Assembly: GCA_017798145.1 (NCBI GenBank)
Contig: CP059069.1
Location: 2,527,226-2,591,225, forward strand
Reading direction: 5' to 3'
Source: Akkermansiaceae bacterium
GTDB lineage: Bacteria; Verrucomicrobiota; Verrucomicrobiia; Verrucomicrobiales; Akkermansiaceae
Length of the DNA stretch: 64,000 nt
The notes under the pieces are model-generated. The model was given only the letters and a program-made list of their open reading frames with translations. It was not told the DNA's origin and searched no databases. A program made the translations under genes and the position numbers. The stretch's first letter is position 1. Every line of letters starts with the position of its first letter. This document shows, one piece after another, positions 20,366-30,037 of the stretch.

Positions 20366-22828
20366 ATGAACCGTAGAAATCCCCTTTGCCTGAGCGCAAG
20401 CCTTCTTGCCTTCGCCATCCTGCCCCTCGCCGCAGAAGTGATCCCGGTAGACCTGCCCGCCCCAGACGGCAAGCCGGGCACCAAGGACAAGCCGGTCAAG
20501 GTTTTCATCCTGTCCGGCCAGTCGAACATGCTCGGCTTCGGCAAAGTGGAGGGCTCCGCCCCGCTCTACGACAGCCTTTTCCTCTCCGCCGACCCTTCGG
20601 TGAAAGCCTGCAAGATGCCCGTCGATAACTCCGCGCTCATGCCCCACGGCATCTACCTTTCCGACGCTGCGGATGCGGAGAAGGGAGCCAGATATTTCAT
20701 CCGCTCCGGGGAGGAAATCCACAAGGACGGCAAAGTCGCCCTCGGAACCGTTTCCGAAAAGCTCCCCGTCACCGCAGCCGGCCAATCGCTCGTCGTGAAG
20801 GCCTTCATCGACGTGCCATACGACGGGATCTACGAGCTCCACGCCGGGATGGGCCAGGCCTGCACGATCGGCCTTGACGGCAAGGAGGTGAAGGGCGGGG
20901 TCGCACTGAAGGCAGGCACCCGCTACCCGCTGGACATCGCCTACCCGCAGGGTGGTGGCTCCGCCGCGTTCTGGATGGAGAAAACCGACATGCAAGGCAT
21001 GGGCGACCTCCGCTGGGCCATCGAGAAGCTCGGCCGCTTCCCCTACCTGCTCGATGAGAAGGGCGGGTGGACGGTCCGCAACGACGTGATGCTCAACGAC
21101 GCCTATATGGGCAAGGGCAGCAGCGCACCGCTCAGCGCACCCGCCTGCGGGCCGACCTTCGGCCCGGAGCTGGGCTTCGGCTACGTGATGGGAACCTATC
21201 TCGACGAGCCGGTCATCGTCATGAAGGCGGACATCGGCAACCGCAGCCTCGGCTGGGACATCCTCCCGCCGGACAGCGAAAGCTACACCTTCGAGGGCAA
21301 GCGGTATCCCGGATACGGGGAAACGGTCGATGCGGACGGGAACATCACGAAGCCAGGCCCGAACGATTGGTATGCGGGCAAGCAGTACGACGATTACACC
21401 GCCGCCGTCCGCGCAGTGCTAGACAACTTCGGCGAGCGCTATCCCGAATACAGGGAGCAGGGCTTCGAGGTCGCCGGCTTCGCCTGGTGGCAGGGCCACA
21501 AGGACGGCCCGAACCCGGCGCACAACGCCCGCTACGAAACCAACCTCGCCAACCTCATCAAGGCATGGCGCAAGGAATTCAACGCACCCAACGCAAAATG
21601 GGCCATCGCCACGGTCGGCTTCCACGGAAAGGATATGCCGGAGCACTATGTGAGGATCGCGGAGGCGCAGCTCGCCGTCGCCGATCCCAAGAAGCATCCG
21701 GAATTCGCCGGCAACGTGGCGACCATCGACACCCGCCCCTTCTGGCGCGGACCGGAGGTTTCCCCGAAGAACCAGGACTATCACTACAACCACAACGGCG
21801 AGACCTACATGCTCACCGGCGATGCGCTCGGCCGCGCGATGGTAGGGCTGATGGGAGGAAAGGCGCAATCCCCTCCCGCCACAGCGGACAAGCCGATCGC
21901 TGCGGTGCCGTTCATGCAGCCGCCCTCCGCAGAGGAAGCTGCGGCAATGGCCTCAGCCCTCAGCCCCATCATGCTGAACAGGACCATCCCCGATTATGTC
22001 GCCAAGTCCGCGGCGATACCGGCCCACCAGCGCAGGGGGATGTTGCTCGACAACATCGCTTCCAACACGCCGCCCACCGACAAGAAAAGCCTCGAGTCCC
22101 TCGGCAGCCAGCTTGACCAGGTCATTGCCTACTACAACACCGCCGGAATCCACGACTATGATTGGAAGCCTTTCGTTCCCCAGATGCAGAAGGCGGAATG
22201 GAATTACCTCAGCTTCGATCCCCAGGAAAAGGTCACGAAAGACGCCAAGGGCAACCTCCCCGACATGTATCGCGAGGTCACCCTTCCCGCCGGATCGGAG
22301 AACTGGTTCGCGGCGGATTTCGATCCCGCACAGGCCGGCTGGAAAACCGGAAAGGCTCCCTTCGGCCAGAACAACGGCGAGCAGAAAGCCCTGCGCGAGA
22401 ACTGCGGCGTGGCACACTGCGGCTGCGACATCGCGCCGGCCACAAAGTGGGATAACGAGGTCCTGCTGATCCGCCAGACCTTCGATATCCCCGATTTCAA
22501 GGAAGGCCACCGCTACCGCATCATCGTCGGCGGAGGCGGCCACGCTTGGGCCGGCGAGGGCTTCGCGCTCTACCTCAACGGCAAGCTGTTGACCGAGGTC
22601 AAAGCCGCCTATTACAAGGGCGGCGGCGCAGCCCGCGGCGCCTACGTCTTCGAGGACGTCATCCCGGAGTTCGGGGACGGCAAGGCCACCCTTGCGGTCA
22701 AAGCTTTCCTGCGCCAAACCGGCCACCGTGGCAAGCCCGGCCCGCCGAACGGGCATCTCAGCGTGTGGATGCAGGAGGCGAAGCTCCCGCCCGCGGTACT
22801 GGAAATGGCCGCGAAGCCGACCGAGTGA
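20366..22828 (+). CDS. Secreted SASA-type carbohydrate esterase with extra C-terminal module
   Basis: 820 residues with a signal peptide (MNRRNPLCLSASLLAFAILP). The N-terminal half is an SGNH esterase of the sialate O-acetylesterase type: nucleophile motif FILSGQSNMLGFG (GQSNM at 51-55), FGPELGFGY, and FAWWQGHKDG. Such enzymes remove O-acetyl groups from glycans. Starting at about residue 596 (nucleotide 22153) is a second module of about 215 residues, beginning DYDWKPF and holding AGWKTGKAPFG and CGVAHCGC, which is repeated at the end of the DUF6288-like protein at 42485-45607. It acts outside the cytoplasm. Confidence 0.85.
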   Translation: MNRRNPLCLSASLLAFAILPLAAEVIPVDLPAPDGKPGTKDKPVKVFILSGQSNMLGFGKVEGSAPLYDSLFLSADPSVKACKMPVDNSALMPHGIYLSDAADAEKGARYFIRSGEEIHKDGKVALGTVSEKLPVTAAGQSLVVKAFIDVPYDGIYELHAGMGQACTIGLDGKEVKGGVALKAGTRYPLDIAYPQGGGSAAFWMEKTDMQGMGDLRWAIEKLGRFPYLLDEKGGWTVRNDVMLNDAYMGKGSSAPLSAPACGPTFGPELGFGYVMGTYLDEPVIVMKADIGNRSLGWDILPPDSESYTFEGKRYPGYGETVDADGNITKPGPNDWYAGKQYDDYTAAVRAVLDNFGERYPEYREQGFEVAGFAWWQGHKDGPNPAHNARYETNLANLIKAWRKEFNAPNAKWAIATVGFHGKDMPEHYVRIAEAQLAVADPKKHPEFAGNVATIDTRPFWRGPEVSPKNQDYHYNHNGETYMLTGDALGRAMVGLMGGKAQSPPATADKPIAAVPFMQPPSAEEAAAMASALSPIMLNRTIPDYVAKSAAIPAHQRRGMLLDNIASNTPPTDKKSLESLGSQLDQVIAYYNTAGIHDYDWKPFVPQMQKAEWNYLSFDPQEKVTKDAKGNLPDMYREVTLPAGSENWFAADFDPAQAGWKTGKAPFGQNNGEQKALRENCGVAHCGCDIAPATKWDNEVLLIRQTFDIPDFKEGHRYRIIVGGGGHAWAGEGFALYLNGKLLTEVKAAYYKGGGAARGAYVFEDVIPEFGDGKATLAVKAFLRQTGHRGKPGPPNGHLSVWMQEAKLPPAVLEMAAKPTE

Positions 22829-22831
22829 AGC

Positions 22832-23392
22832 TCAATGGCCGAGCTTGAGCTTTTTCAGCTTCGGCTCGACCACATACTGGCAGTAGCTGTTGCGGGTCTT
22901 GTTCTGGAAATAGTAATCCTGGTGGTATTTCTCCGCGGGGAAAAACTCCGCCGCCGCCGTGATCTCGGTGACGATGGGCTTGTCGAAATTCCCCTGCGCT
23001 GCTGACCTCGAGGCCTCGGCGAGTTTCCTCTGATCCTCGTTGTGGAAAAAGATCGCCGAGCGGTACTGGGTGCCGATGTCGTTGCCCTGCCGGTTGAGTT
23101 GGGTCGGGTCGTGAAGGTCCCAGAACCATGCCAGCACCCGCTCCAAGGGGATTGCTTTCGGATCGAAGACGACCTGCACGACTTCCGCATGGCCCGTCCT
23201 GCCGGTGCAGATGTCCTCGTAGGTGGGGTCCACGGTTTCCCCGCCCATGTATCCGGAAACGGCGGCATGGATCCCATCAAGCTGGTTGTAGGCGGCCTCG
23301 ACACACCAGAAACATCCGGCGCCGAGGGTGATCGTTTCCGCGCCCTCGGGGACGCTTGGTTTGTCGGCGGGTGATTTTTCATCGGGCTCCAT
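22832..23392 (-). CDS. msrA: Peptide-methionine (S)-S-oxide reductase
   Basis: About 186 residues from the ATG at 23392 (MEPDEKSPADKPSVPEGAET); longer in-frame ATGs at 23467 and 23479 exist but would nearly abut the divergent fumC start at 23485. The catalytic motif GAGCFWCVEAAYNQL is present, with GYMGGETVDPTYEDICTGRT and AEKYHQDYYFQNK typical of MsrA. It repairs methionine-S-sulfoxide in proteins using thioredoxin. Its 3' end converges on the esterase gene with a 3-base gap. Confidence 0.93.
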   Translation of the reverse strand: MEPDEKSPADKPSVPEGAETITLGAGCFWCVEAAYNQLDGIHAAVSGYMGGETVDPTYEDICTGRTGHAEVVQVVFDPKAIPLERVLAWFWDLHDPTQLNRQGNDIGTQYRSAIFFHNEDQRKLAEASRSAAQGNFDKPIVTEITAAAEFFPAEKYHQDYYFQNKTRNSYCQYVVEPKLKKLKLGH

Positions 23393-23484
23393 ACCGGGAT
23401 CGTAAACTGGATATCCTGCGGCACAAGAGGACGCATCCGGGATTTCCGTGTTGCGGAGGATCCCCATCGGCGGTTTCATGAAGA

Positions 23485-24861
23485 ATGCAAGAAACCCGCC
23501 CCGAACACGATTCCATGGGCGAGCTCGCCATCCCGGCCGATGCGCTTTACGGAGCGTCCACCCAGCGTGCGGTGGGGAATTTCCCCATCTCTGGGGAAAC
23601 GGTGAGCCCGGCGCTGATCCATGCCTACGGCCTGATCAAGGAGGCCTCCGCTCTTGCGAACGCGAAGCTCGGCGTGCTGCCGCAGGAACTCGCGGAGCCC
23701 ATCGCTGCCGCCGCCCGCGAGGTTGCGGAGGGGAAACATGTCGCGCATTTCCCCGTCGATGTGTATCAGACCGGCTCCGGCACCTCTACGAACATGAACG
23801 TGAACGAGGTCATCGCCACCCTTTGCCGCCAAGGCGGGCACGAAGCCCATCCCAACGACCACGTCAACCTCGGGCAATCCTCCAACGACACCTTTCCCAC
23901 CGCCATCCACATCGCCGTTTGCACGGAACTCCGCGACACCCTTATCCCGGCGCTGGGGGGACTGGAAAAATCCCTTTCCCAGAAGGCGGAGGCATTTCAC
24001 CACGTCCTCAAGATCGGCCGCACGCACCTGATGGACGCGGTGCCGATGCGACTGGGCCAGGAGTTTTCCGGCTACGCGAAACAGGCGGAGCGCGGGGTGG
24101 GCCGCTGCCACAAGGCGATTGAGGCGCTGCTGGAAATTCCGCTCGGCGGCACCGCGATCGGCACCGGCCTGAACCGCCATCCGGATTTTCCGGAAACGGC
24201 CATCGCCTTCCTCAAGGACCGCACCGCCTTCCCATTCCAGCGCGCCGAAAACCCCTTCGAAGCCCAGGCCGCACGCGACGCGCTGGTCGAGGCACACGGC
24301 CAGCTCAATGCCATCGCGACCTCGCTGTTCAAGATCGCCAACGACATCCGCCTCCTCGGCTCCGGGCCGCGCTGTGCGATAGGCGAGATCAGCCTCCCCG
24401 CCGTCCAGCCCGGTTCCTCGATCATGCCGGGAAAGGTGAATCCCGTGCTCTGCGAGGCGCTGACCATGGTCTGCGCGAGGGTTTTCGGAAACCAGACGAC
24501 CGTGACTTTCTGCGGCGCAAACGGCCAGTTCGAGCTCAACGCCTTCATGCCGCTGCTTGGCCAGTGCGTGCTGGAATCCATCCGCCTGCTCTCGAACGCC
24601 TCCAACGCCTTCGCGGAGAAATGCGTCGGTGGCATCACCGCGAACGAAGCCCGCTGCGAGGAACTCATCGAGCTCTCGCTTTCCATGGTCACCTCCCTGG
24701 TCCCCCTCATCGGCTACGACAAGGCTGCCGCTATCGCCAAGGAATCCGTGAAAACCGGAAAAACCATCCGCGAGCTATGCGAGGAAAAAATTCCCGAGCT
24801 CGGCATTTCCATGGGACAGCTCAGCCAAGCCCTCGGGCCCGCGACGATGGCCGGAGAGTGA
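23485..24861 (+). CDS. fumC: Class II fumarate hydratase
   Basis: 458 residues, the usual length. It interconverts fumarate and malate in the TCA cycle without an iron-sulfur cluster. Diagnostic motifs: EHDSMGELAIPADALYGAST, TGSGTSTNMNVNEV, KIGRTHLMDAVP and the family signature GSSIMPGKVNPV. Divergent from msrA, and followed by a hairpin terminator shared with sodB. Confidence 0.97.
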   Translation: MQETRPEHDSMGELAIPADALYGASTQRAVGNFPISGETVSPALIHAYGLIKEASALANAKLGVLPQELAEPIAAAAREVAEGKHVAHFPVDVYQTGSGTSTNMNVNEVIATLCRQGGHEAHPNDHVNLGQSSNDTFPTAIHIAVCTELRDTLIPALGGLEKSLSQKAEAFHHVLKIGRTHLMDAVPMRLGQEFSGYAKQAERGVGRCHKAIEALLEIPLGGTAIGTGLNRHPDFPETAIAFLKDRTAFPFQRAENPFEAQAARDALVEAHGQLNAIATSLFKIANDIRLLGSGPRCAIGEISLPAVQPGSSIMPGKVNPVLCEALTMVCARVFGNQTTVTFCGANGQFELNAFMPLLGQCVLESIRLLSNASNAFAEKCVGGITANEARCEELIELSLSMVTSLVPLIGYDKAAAIAKESVKTGKTIRELCEEKIPELGISMGQLSQALGPATMAGE

Positions 24862-24886
24862 AACTCCTTGGTCTGCGGCACAAAAG

Positions 24887-24917
24887 AATCCCCCCGGATC
24901 GCTCCGGAGGGATTTTT
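24887..24917. terminator. Bidirectional rho-independent terminator
   Basis: AATCCCCCCGGA and TCCGGAGGGATT form a 12-bp stem with one mismatch and a TCGC loop, followed by TTT on the plus strand and by CTTTTG on the minus strand. It lies between convergent fumC and sodB and can serve both. Confidence 0.88.
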
Positions 24918-24934
24918 GGGGAAACTGACAGTGA

Positions 24935-25558
24935 TCAGCCCGCGAAGTTCGCGGCGACGACGTCCCAGTTCACCACGTTCCAGAACGCGTCGATGTAGGC
25001 GGGGCGCTTGTTCTGGTAATGGAGGTAGTAGGCGTGCTCCCACACGTCGAGGCCGAGGATAGGGGTGCTGCCGCAACCGCCGAAGTCAGGCCCCATGGTC
25101 GGGTTGTCCTGGTTGGCTGAGGAGCAGACGGCGAGGGTGCCGTCGGATTTCTTGCAGAGCCATGCCCAGCCGGAGCCGAAACGGGTCATGCCGGCCTTGG
25201 CGAAGGCTTCCTTGAACGCGTCGAAGGAACCGAAGGCCGAGTCGATGCTCGCCGCGAGGTCGCCGGAAGGTGCGGATGCGCCGCCGGGGGCGATGACTTT
25301 CCAGAAGAACGAGTGGTTCCAGTGGCCGCCCCCATTGTTGCGGACCGCAGCGCGGATGTCATCGGGGACGGAGGCGAGGTCGGAAACGAGCTCGCAGATG
25401 GATTTCGCCTCAAGCTCTGCGTTGCCTGCGATGGCATTGTTCAGGTTGGTGACGTATGCCTGGTGGTGCCTGTCATGGTGGATTTCCATCGTCAGTGCGT
25501 CGATGTGGGGCTCGAGGGCGTCGAAGGAGTAGCCGAGATCTGGTAATGTGTGTGCCAT
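24935..25558 (-). CDS. sodB: Superoxide dismutase, Fe/Mn type
   Basis: 207 residues. It dismutates superoxide to oxygen and peroxide. The four metal ligands are in [11 protein letters not shown] (H27), [10 protein letters not shown], and [11 protein letters not shown] (Asp and His). A short insert (GPDFGGCGS) precedes [11 protein letters not shown]. The metal cannot be assigned with certainty from sequence. No signal peptide, so it is cytoplasmic. It shares a bidirectional terminator with fumC and is divergent from rmuC. Confidence 0.96.
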   Translation of the reverse strand: MAHTLPDLGYSFDALEPHIDALTMEIHHDRHHQAYVTNLNNAIAGNAELEAKSICELVSDLASVPDDIRAAVRNNGGGHWNHSFFWKVIAPGGASAPSGDLAASIDSAFGSFDAFKEAFAKAGMTRFGSGWAWLCKKSDGTLAVCSSANQDNPTMGPDFGGCGSTPILGLDVWEHAYYLHYQNKRPAYIDAFWNVVNWDVVAANFAG

Positions 25559-25674
25559 GGTAATAAATGGTTGTTTGTCTGGTTGCTTTTGCCGCGGCAG
25601 GATGGGAAAGAACTTTTCCGCCGCACAAGTAACAACAACGCCAGCAACCCCGCGCCCGCAAGAAGAAATCAGCC

Positions 25675-27156
25675 ATGCCCCCGGAACTCGAACCCTACAT
25701 CCCGCTCATCATCACCGCCGTCGCTTCTCTTTTCGTCGGTTGGCTGATCACATGGCTGGCCGCGTCCGGAGCGAAATCCGCGCTGCTTGAGCGCCTAAAG
25801 GGCGAGGAACGCCGGATCGCCGAAGCCGAAGCCCGCCTCGCCAACGCGGAGGCGGAGAGCGAGCGCAACGAGGCCGAAGCACAGACTTTCCGCAACCAGC
25901 TCACGGAAATGACCGCACGCCTTGATGCCGAGCGCAAGGCTGCCGAGGAAAGACAAGCCCTGCTTTCCCGCGCCGAAGCGAAGCTCTCCGACACCTTCAA
26001 GGCGCTTTCGGCCGACGCGCTCAAGGGCGCCTCCGAGCAATTCCTCCACCTTGCGAAATCCACCCTCGCCTCCCAGACCGAGGAGGCCAAGGGCGAGATC
26101 GAGAAACGCAAGACCGCCATCGAATCGCTGGTGAAACCCGTGGCGGAATCCCTCGGGAAATTCGAGCTGCGCATCGGCGAGATCGAGAAACTCCGCGAGG
26201 GTGCGTATTCGGAGCTCAAAGAACAGGTCCGCGCCCTCGGCGAGGGACAGCTGGGCCTCCAGAAGGAGACCGCCTCGCTCGTCAAAGCCCTGCGCCAGCC
26301 CACCGGCCGCGGCCAGTGGGGCGAGATGCAGCTCCGCCGAGTCGTCGAGCTCGCCGGGATGCAGGAGCATTGCGATTTCACCCTCCAGACCAACACCACC
26401 ACCGATGAGGGCAAGCGCCTCCGCCCGGACATGGTCGTCAAACTGCCTGGCGGGAAAACCATCGTCGTCGATTCCAAGACGCCGATGGACGCCTACCTCA
26501 ACGCCCTTGAAGCCACCGATGACACCACACGTGCCAATTTCCTCAACGGCCACGCCAAGCAGGTCCGCGACCACATCCAGCAACTTTCCTCCAAGAAATA
26601 CACCGACCAGTTCGAGGACACCCCGGAGTTCACCGTGCTGTTCCTGCCCAGCGAATCCTTCTTCTCCGCCGCCCTCCACTCCGATCCCGGCCTCATCGAG
26701 CGCGGGGTCGACCACGGTGTCATCCTCGCCACCCCCACCACCCTCATCGCCCTGCTCAAAGCCGTCGCCTACGGCTGGAGGCAGGAAGCCCTCGCCCTAA
26801 ACGCCAAGGAAATCTCCGCCCTCGGACGCACCATGCACGAGCGCCTCGGAAAACTCGCCGAGCATTTTTCCAAACTCGGCAACTCACTCAACTCCGCCGT
26901 CGATCACTACAACCGCGCCATCGGCTCCTACGAGACCCGCGTCATGTCCACCGCCCGGAAATTCGAGGAACTCAAAGCCGCGCCGGAGAACGCAACCCTC
27001 CCCGACATCGAAAAGATCGACCGCACCACCCGTCCCCTCCTGGCCAATCCGGAAATCGACATCGAGGCCAAGGACGACTTCGCCTTCGTCCCCGAAAAGG
27101 ACACCGCCTCAAAGAAAGCGGCGAACGATCTGCGGAGCGCGTTCGGGGATCTCTGA
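25675..27156 (+). CDS. rmuC: DNA recombination protein RmuC
   Basis: 493 residues. Order: an N-terminal membrane helix ([20 protein letters not shown]), a long Glu/Ala-rich coiled coil to about residue 150, the RmuC nuclease-like core ([69 protein letters not shown]) and a C-terminal helical tail. RmuC limits recombination at inverted repeats. The start at 25675 keeps the membrane helix at the N-terminus. Confidence 0.94.
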   Translation: MPPELEPYIPLIITAVASLFVGWLITWLAASGAKSALLERLKGEERRIAEAEARLANAEAESERNEAEAQTFRNQLTEMTARLDAERKAAEERQALLSRAEAKLSDTFKALSADALKGASEQFLHLAKSTLASQTEEAKGEIEKRKTAIESLVKPVAESLGKFELRIGEIEKLREGAYSELKEQVRALGEGQLGLQKETASLVKALRQPTGRGQWGEMQLRRVVELAGMQEHCDFTLQTNTTTDEGKRLRPDMVVKLPGGKTIVVDSKTPMDAYLNALEATDDTTRANFLNGHAKQVRDHIQQLSSKKYTDQFEDTPEFTVLFLPSESFFSAALHSDPGLIERGVDHGVILATPTTLIALLKAVAYGWRQEALALNAKEISALGRTMHERLGKLAEHFSKLGNSLNSAVDHYNRAIGSYETRVMSTARKFEELKAAPENATLPDIEKIDRTTRPLLANPEIDIEAKDDFAFVPEKDTASKKAANDLRSAFGDL

Positions 27157-27333
27157 GAAAGCGCACGCCCGGGATTCCCTCCCCCATGGCCAAACACATG
27201 GAAATGGAATCATCCGGGATGCCGAAATCTCCCGGTCAGCCAGCTTGACGCGTGCCACTTCGCAAATCATACTGGGCTCCCAAAGCGCTGGTCGAAGACC
27301 CGCCACAGACACTCAACGACCCCAAGCAACGCC

Positions 27334-27759
27334 ATGAAAACCAAGCTCCTCCTTAGCCTGCCGCTCGTCGGCTGTCTCGCTATCGTCTCCTGCTACCCCA
27401 TTCCGGATGGGCCGCGCAAGCCGCAACGCCCCGCTGCTGATGCGACGGTGACCAGCCAGGACCAGCAGAAAATCCAGGATCAGCGCGACCGCATGAAGCT
27501 GGCCGAGGAGAAGAAGCAGGCCGAGGCCGATGCCATCAAGGAAAAGCCGGCCACAGGCTCCACCACGACGACCGACAAGCCAAAGGCCGACAAGCCTAAG
27601 GGCGAATACGCCTTCGCCACCCCGGTTCCCGGCAAGGAAGGTTTCGTCTTCAGCCCTTACAACAACAAGCTCGTTGACGTCAGGGACATCCCAAGCGGCA
27701 CCCTTGTCCAGGATCCGACCTATCCGGCCGCAGAGAAGAAGTATTTCCGCGTGCCCTGA
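27334..27759 (+). CDS. Small lipoprotein with Lys/Glu-rich linker
   Basis: 141 residues with a lipoprotein signal peptide (MKTKLLLSLPLVGCLAIVSC). The mature protein has a charged, Gln/Lys/Glu-rich helix (QDQQKIQDQRDRMKLAEEKK), a Thr/Lys linker and a compact end with FVFSPYNNKLVDVRDIPSGT, a motif I have seen associated with verrucomicrobial lipoproteins but cannot name. Probably anchored to an envelope membrane. It is followed by a strong hairpin terminator that runs right up to tyrA. Confidence 0.8.
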   Translation: MKTKLLLSLPLVGCLAIVSCYPIPDGPRKPQRPAADATVTSQDQQKIQDQRDRMKLAEEKKQAEADAIKEKPATGSTTTTDKPKADKPKGEYAFATPVPGKEGFVFSPYNNKLVDVRDIPSGTLVQDPTYPAAEKKYFRVP

Positions 27760-27795
27760 GCCCGCACCCCAAAGGCAGACCTTCGATTGAAAAAA

Positions 27796-27830
27796 CGGCC
27801 GGGTCCAACCCCTTGGATCCGGTCTTTTTT
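27796..27830 (+). terminator. Rho-independent terminator touching the tyrA start codon
   Basis: GGCCGGGTCCAA (27797-27808) pairs with TTGGATCCGGTC (27813-27824) around a CCCC loop, with G-T wobbles, and is followed by TTTTTT at 27825-27830. The next base begins the tyrA ATG at 27831. It fits the end of the upstream lipoprotein transcript, but its position leaves no room for a Shine-Dalgarno site before tyrA other than in the stem itself. Confidence 0.82.
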
Positions 27831-28667
27831 ATGAGCACATCCTTCCAACGAATCGGCATCCTTGGTGGCGGCCTGCTGGGCGGCTCCATCGCCCTCGCCC
27901 TCCGGGAAAAGGCCGACGTGCGCCTGTGGTTCAGAAAACCGGAGGCGGCGCTATCCTCCGGCCTCGGTTTCGCCACCGGTGATCTCGCCCAGGCCGTGGC
28001 GGGATGCGATCTGCTCATCCTCGCCGTCCCTGTCGGCGCCATGCCCGCCCTGCTTTCCGCAGCCCTCGGGGCCGGGCTCCCCACATCATGCCTCATCACT
28101 GATGTCGGATCGGTCAAAAAATCCGTGCATGACTCGCTCTCCGCGGTGTTCGCAAAAGGCGGGAACCCCTTCATCGGCAGCCATCCATGGCCCGGCTCCG
28201 AGCGCAACGGCCTCGCCGCCGCACGGCCCGATCTTTTCGAGAACGCCGCCTGCCTGCTGACCAATGATTCCGGAGCGGGTCCAGCCCCATGCGCCGCCCT
28301 GGAGTCCTTTTGGGAATCGCTAGGCTGCCGCACGAAATGGCTAGGGGCCCTGGAACACGACGAGCTTGTCGCCCGCATCAGCCATCTCCCGCATATCGTG
28401 GCGGCCGCCGCGGCGAAGGTCGCCCTCGCCGACAGCTCCGCTGGCACCTTCGGAGGCGGCGGCCTGCGTGACACCACCCGCGTTGCCTCCGGCAATCCGG
28501 TGATGTGGGCGGAAATCCTCACCGAGAACCGCACGGCTGTCATCCCGGCGGTCAAGGAAACCATCGCGGGGCTGCGTGAAATCCTTGCCACGCTCGAAAA
28601 GCCCGACCAAGAACTTGCGCAGCAATGGCTCGCCGAGGCCAAGGCGCTCCGAGACACCCTGAGATAG
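27831..28667 (+). CDS. tyrA: Prephenate dehydrogenase
   Basis: 278 residues from the ATG at 27831 (MSTSFQRIGILGGGLLGGS). A TTG six codons upstream lies within a terminator stem and is unlikely. It oxidatively decarboxylates prephenate for tyrosine synthesis. The NAD site is GILGGGLLGGSIALAL; the conserved substrate-site segment reads GSHPWPGSERNG, where most relatives have GSHPMAGSE; HLPHIVAAAAA and FGGGGLRDTTRVA follow as usual. First gene of tyrA-aroA-cmk/plsC, 20 bases before aroA. Confidence 0.9.
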   Translation: MSTSFQRIGILGGGLLGGSIALALREKADVRLWFRKPEAALSSGLGFATGDLAQAVAGCDLLILAVPVGAMPALLSAALGAGLPTSCLITDVGSVKKSVHDSLSAVFAKGGNPFIGSHPWPGSERNGLAAARPDLFENAACLLTNDSGAGPAPCAALESFWESLGCRTKWLGALEHDELVARISHLPHIVAAAAAKVALADSSAGTFGGGGLRDTTRVASGNPVMWAEILTENRTAVIPAVKETIAGLREILATLEKPDQELAQQWLAEAKALRDTLR

Positions 28668-28687
28668 ATTTTTCCCAGAAAGCATCC

Positions 28688-30037
28688 ATGTCCACCCTCC
28701 GCGTCAAAGCCATCTCCTCCCTCCATGCCGAGTTCAGCGTGCCGGGCGACAAAAGCATCTCCCACCGCGCCGCCATCCTCGGCGGGCTCTCCAACGGCAC
28801 CTGCGAGATCTCCAATTTCCTCCCCAGCGAGGACTGCCTCAACACCCTCAAAGCCATGCGCGCCCTCGGCGCGAAATTCGATATCCTGGAGAAACTCGAG
28901 GGCTACGGCCCGACCAAGCTGCGCATCCACGGCCGCTCCATGAAACTCACCGCCCCCGAGTCACCCATCGACTGCGGGAACTCCGGCACCGGCATGCGCC
29001 TGCTTGCCGGCATGCTTGCCGGGCAGGATTTCATCTCCGAGCTCTTCGGGGACGCCTCCCTCTCCTCCCGCCCCATGGGCCGCATCACCGTGCCGCTCGC
29101 CGAGATGGGGGCGAAGCTCGAAACCCTCGGCGAGAAGCCCGGCTGCGCCCCCCTCAGAATCCATGGCAGCAAGCTCAAACCCATCACCTACGAGATGCCC
29201 GTCGCCTCCGCCCAGGTGAAAAGCGCGGTGCTGCTGGCAGGCCTGTTCGCGGAAGGCACCACCTCCGTGATCCAGCCCGCCGCCACACGCGATCACACCG
29301 AGCGCATGTTCGCCGCCTTCCGCATCTCCTGCCGCACCGTCGGGAACAAGATCACCATGCCCGGCGGCCAGATGCCGGAATCCTGCGATTTCACGGTGCC
29401 CGGCGACATCTCCTCCGCCGCCTTCTGGCTCGTCGCCGCCGCCGCGATGGACGGCTCGCGCCTGCTCATCAAGGACGTCGGCCTGAACCCAACCCGCACC
29501 GCCATCCTCAAAGTCCTCTCCCGCATGGGCGCGCACATGACCGAAACGCTCCACAGCATGGACGGCGAGCCCATCGGCAACATCGAGATCCATGGCGCAC
29601 CCCTCACCGGAACCACCTTGCTGCCGGAGGAAATCCCCAACCTCATCGACGAGATCCCCGTCATCGCCGTCGCCGCCGCGCTTGCGAATGGATCAACCCA
29701 CATCCGCAACGCCCGCGAGCTGCGCGTCAAGGAAACCGACCGCATCACCACCACCGTGGAGAACCTGCGGAAAATGGGAGTCGATGTGGAGGAGTTTGAG
29801 GACGGCATGATCGTCCACGGGGCCAAGCGGCTCAAGGGTGCGGAGATCGAGTCCCACGGCGACCACCGCATTGCCATGGCATTCTCCATCGCGGGTCTTT
29901 TCGCCAGGGGCGAGACAGTCATCCACGGCACCGACTGCATCAACACCTCCTATCCCGGATTCGCCCACCACCTGGATGCGATCCGCAACGAGCGCAGGGC
30001 CGCCGCCGATTTCATCCTGCCCACAACCGAACCATGA
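28688..30037 (+). CDS. aroA: 3-phosphoshikimate 1-carboxyvinyltransferase (EPSP synthase)
   Basis: 449 residues from the ATG at 28688 (MSTLRVKAISSLHAEFSVPG). It makes EPSP from shikimate 3-phosphate and PEP in the shikimate pathway. Motifs: PGDKSISHRAAILG, NSGTGMRLLAGML, RVKETDRITTTVENL and HGDHRIAMAFSIAG. It begins 20 bases after tyrA and its stop overlaps the cmk-plsC start by 4 bases, so the three genes are an operon. Confidence 0.97.
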   Translation: MSTLRVKAISSLHAEFSVPGDKSISHRAAILGGLSNGTCEISNFLPSEDCLNTLKAMRALGAKFDILEKLEGYGPTKLRIHGRSMKLTAPESPIDCGNSGTGMRLLAGMLAGQDFISELFGDASLSSRPMGRITVPLAEMGAKLETLGEKPGCAPLRIHGSKLKPITYEMPVASAQVKSAVLLAGLFAEGTTSVIQPAATRDHTERMFAAFRISCRTVGNKITMPGGQMPESCDFTVPGDISSAAFWLVAAAAMDGSRLLIKDVGLNPTRTAILKVLSRMGAHMTETLHSMDGEPIGNIEIHGAPLTGTTLLPEEIPNLIDEIPVIAVAAALANGSTHIRNARELRVKETDRITTTVENLRKMGVDVEEFEDGMIVHGAKRLKGAEIESHGDHRIAMAFSIAGLFARGETVIHGTDCINTSYPGFAHHLDAIRNERRAAADFILPTTEP

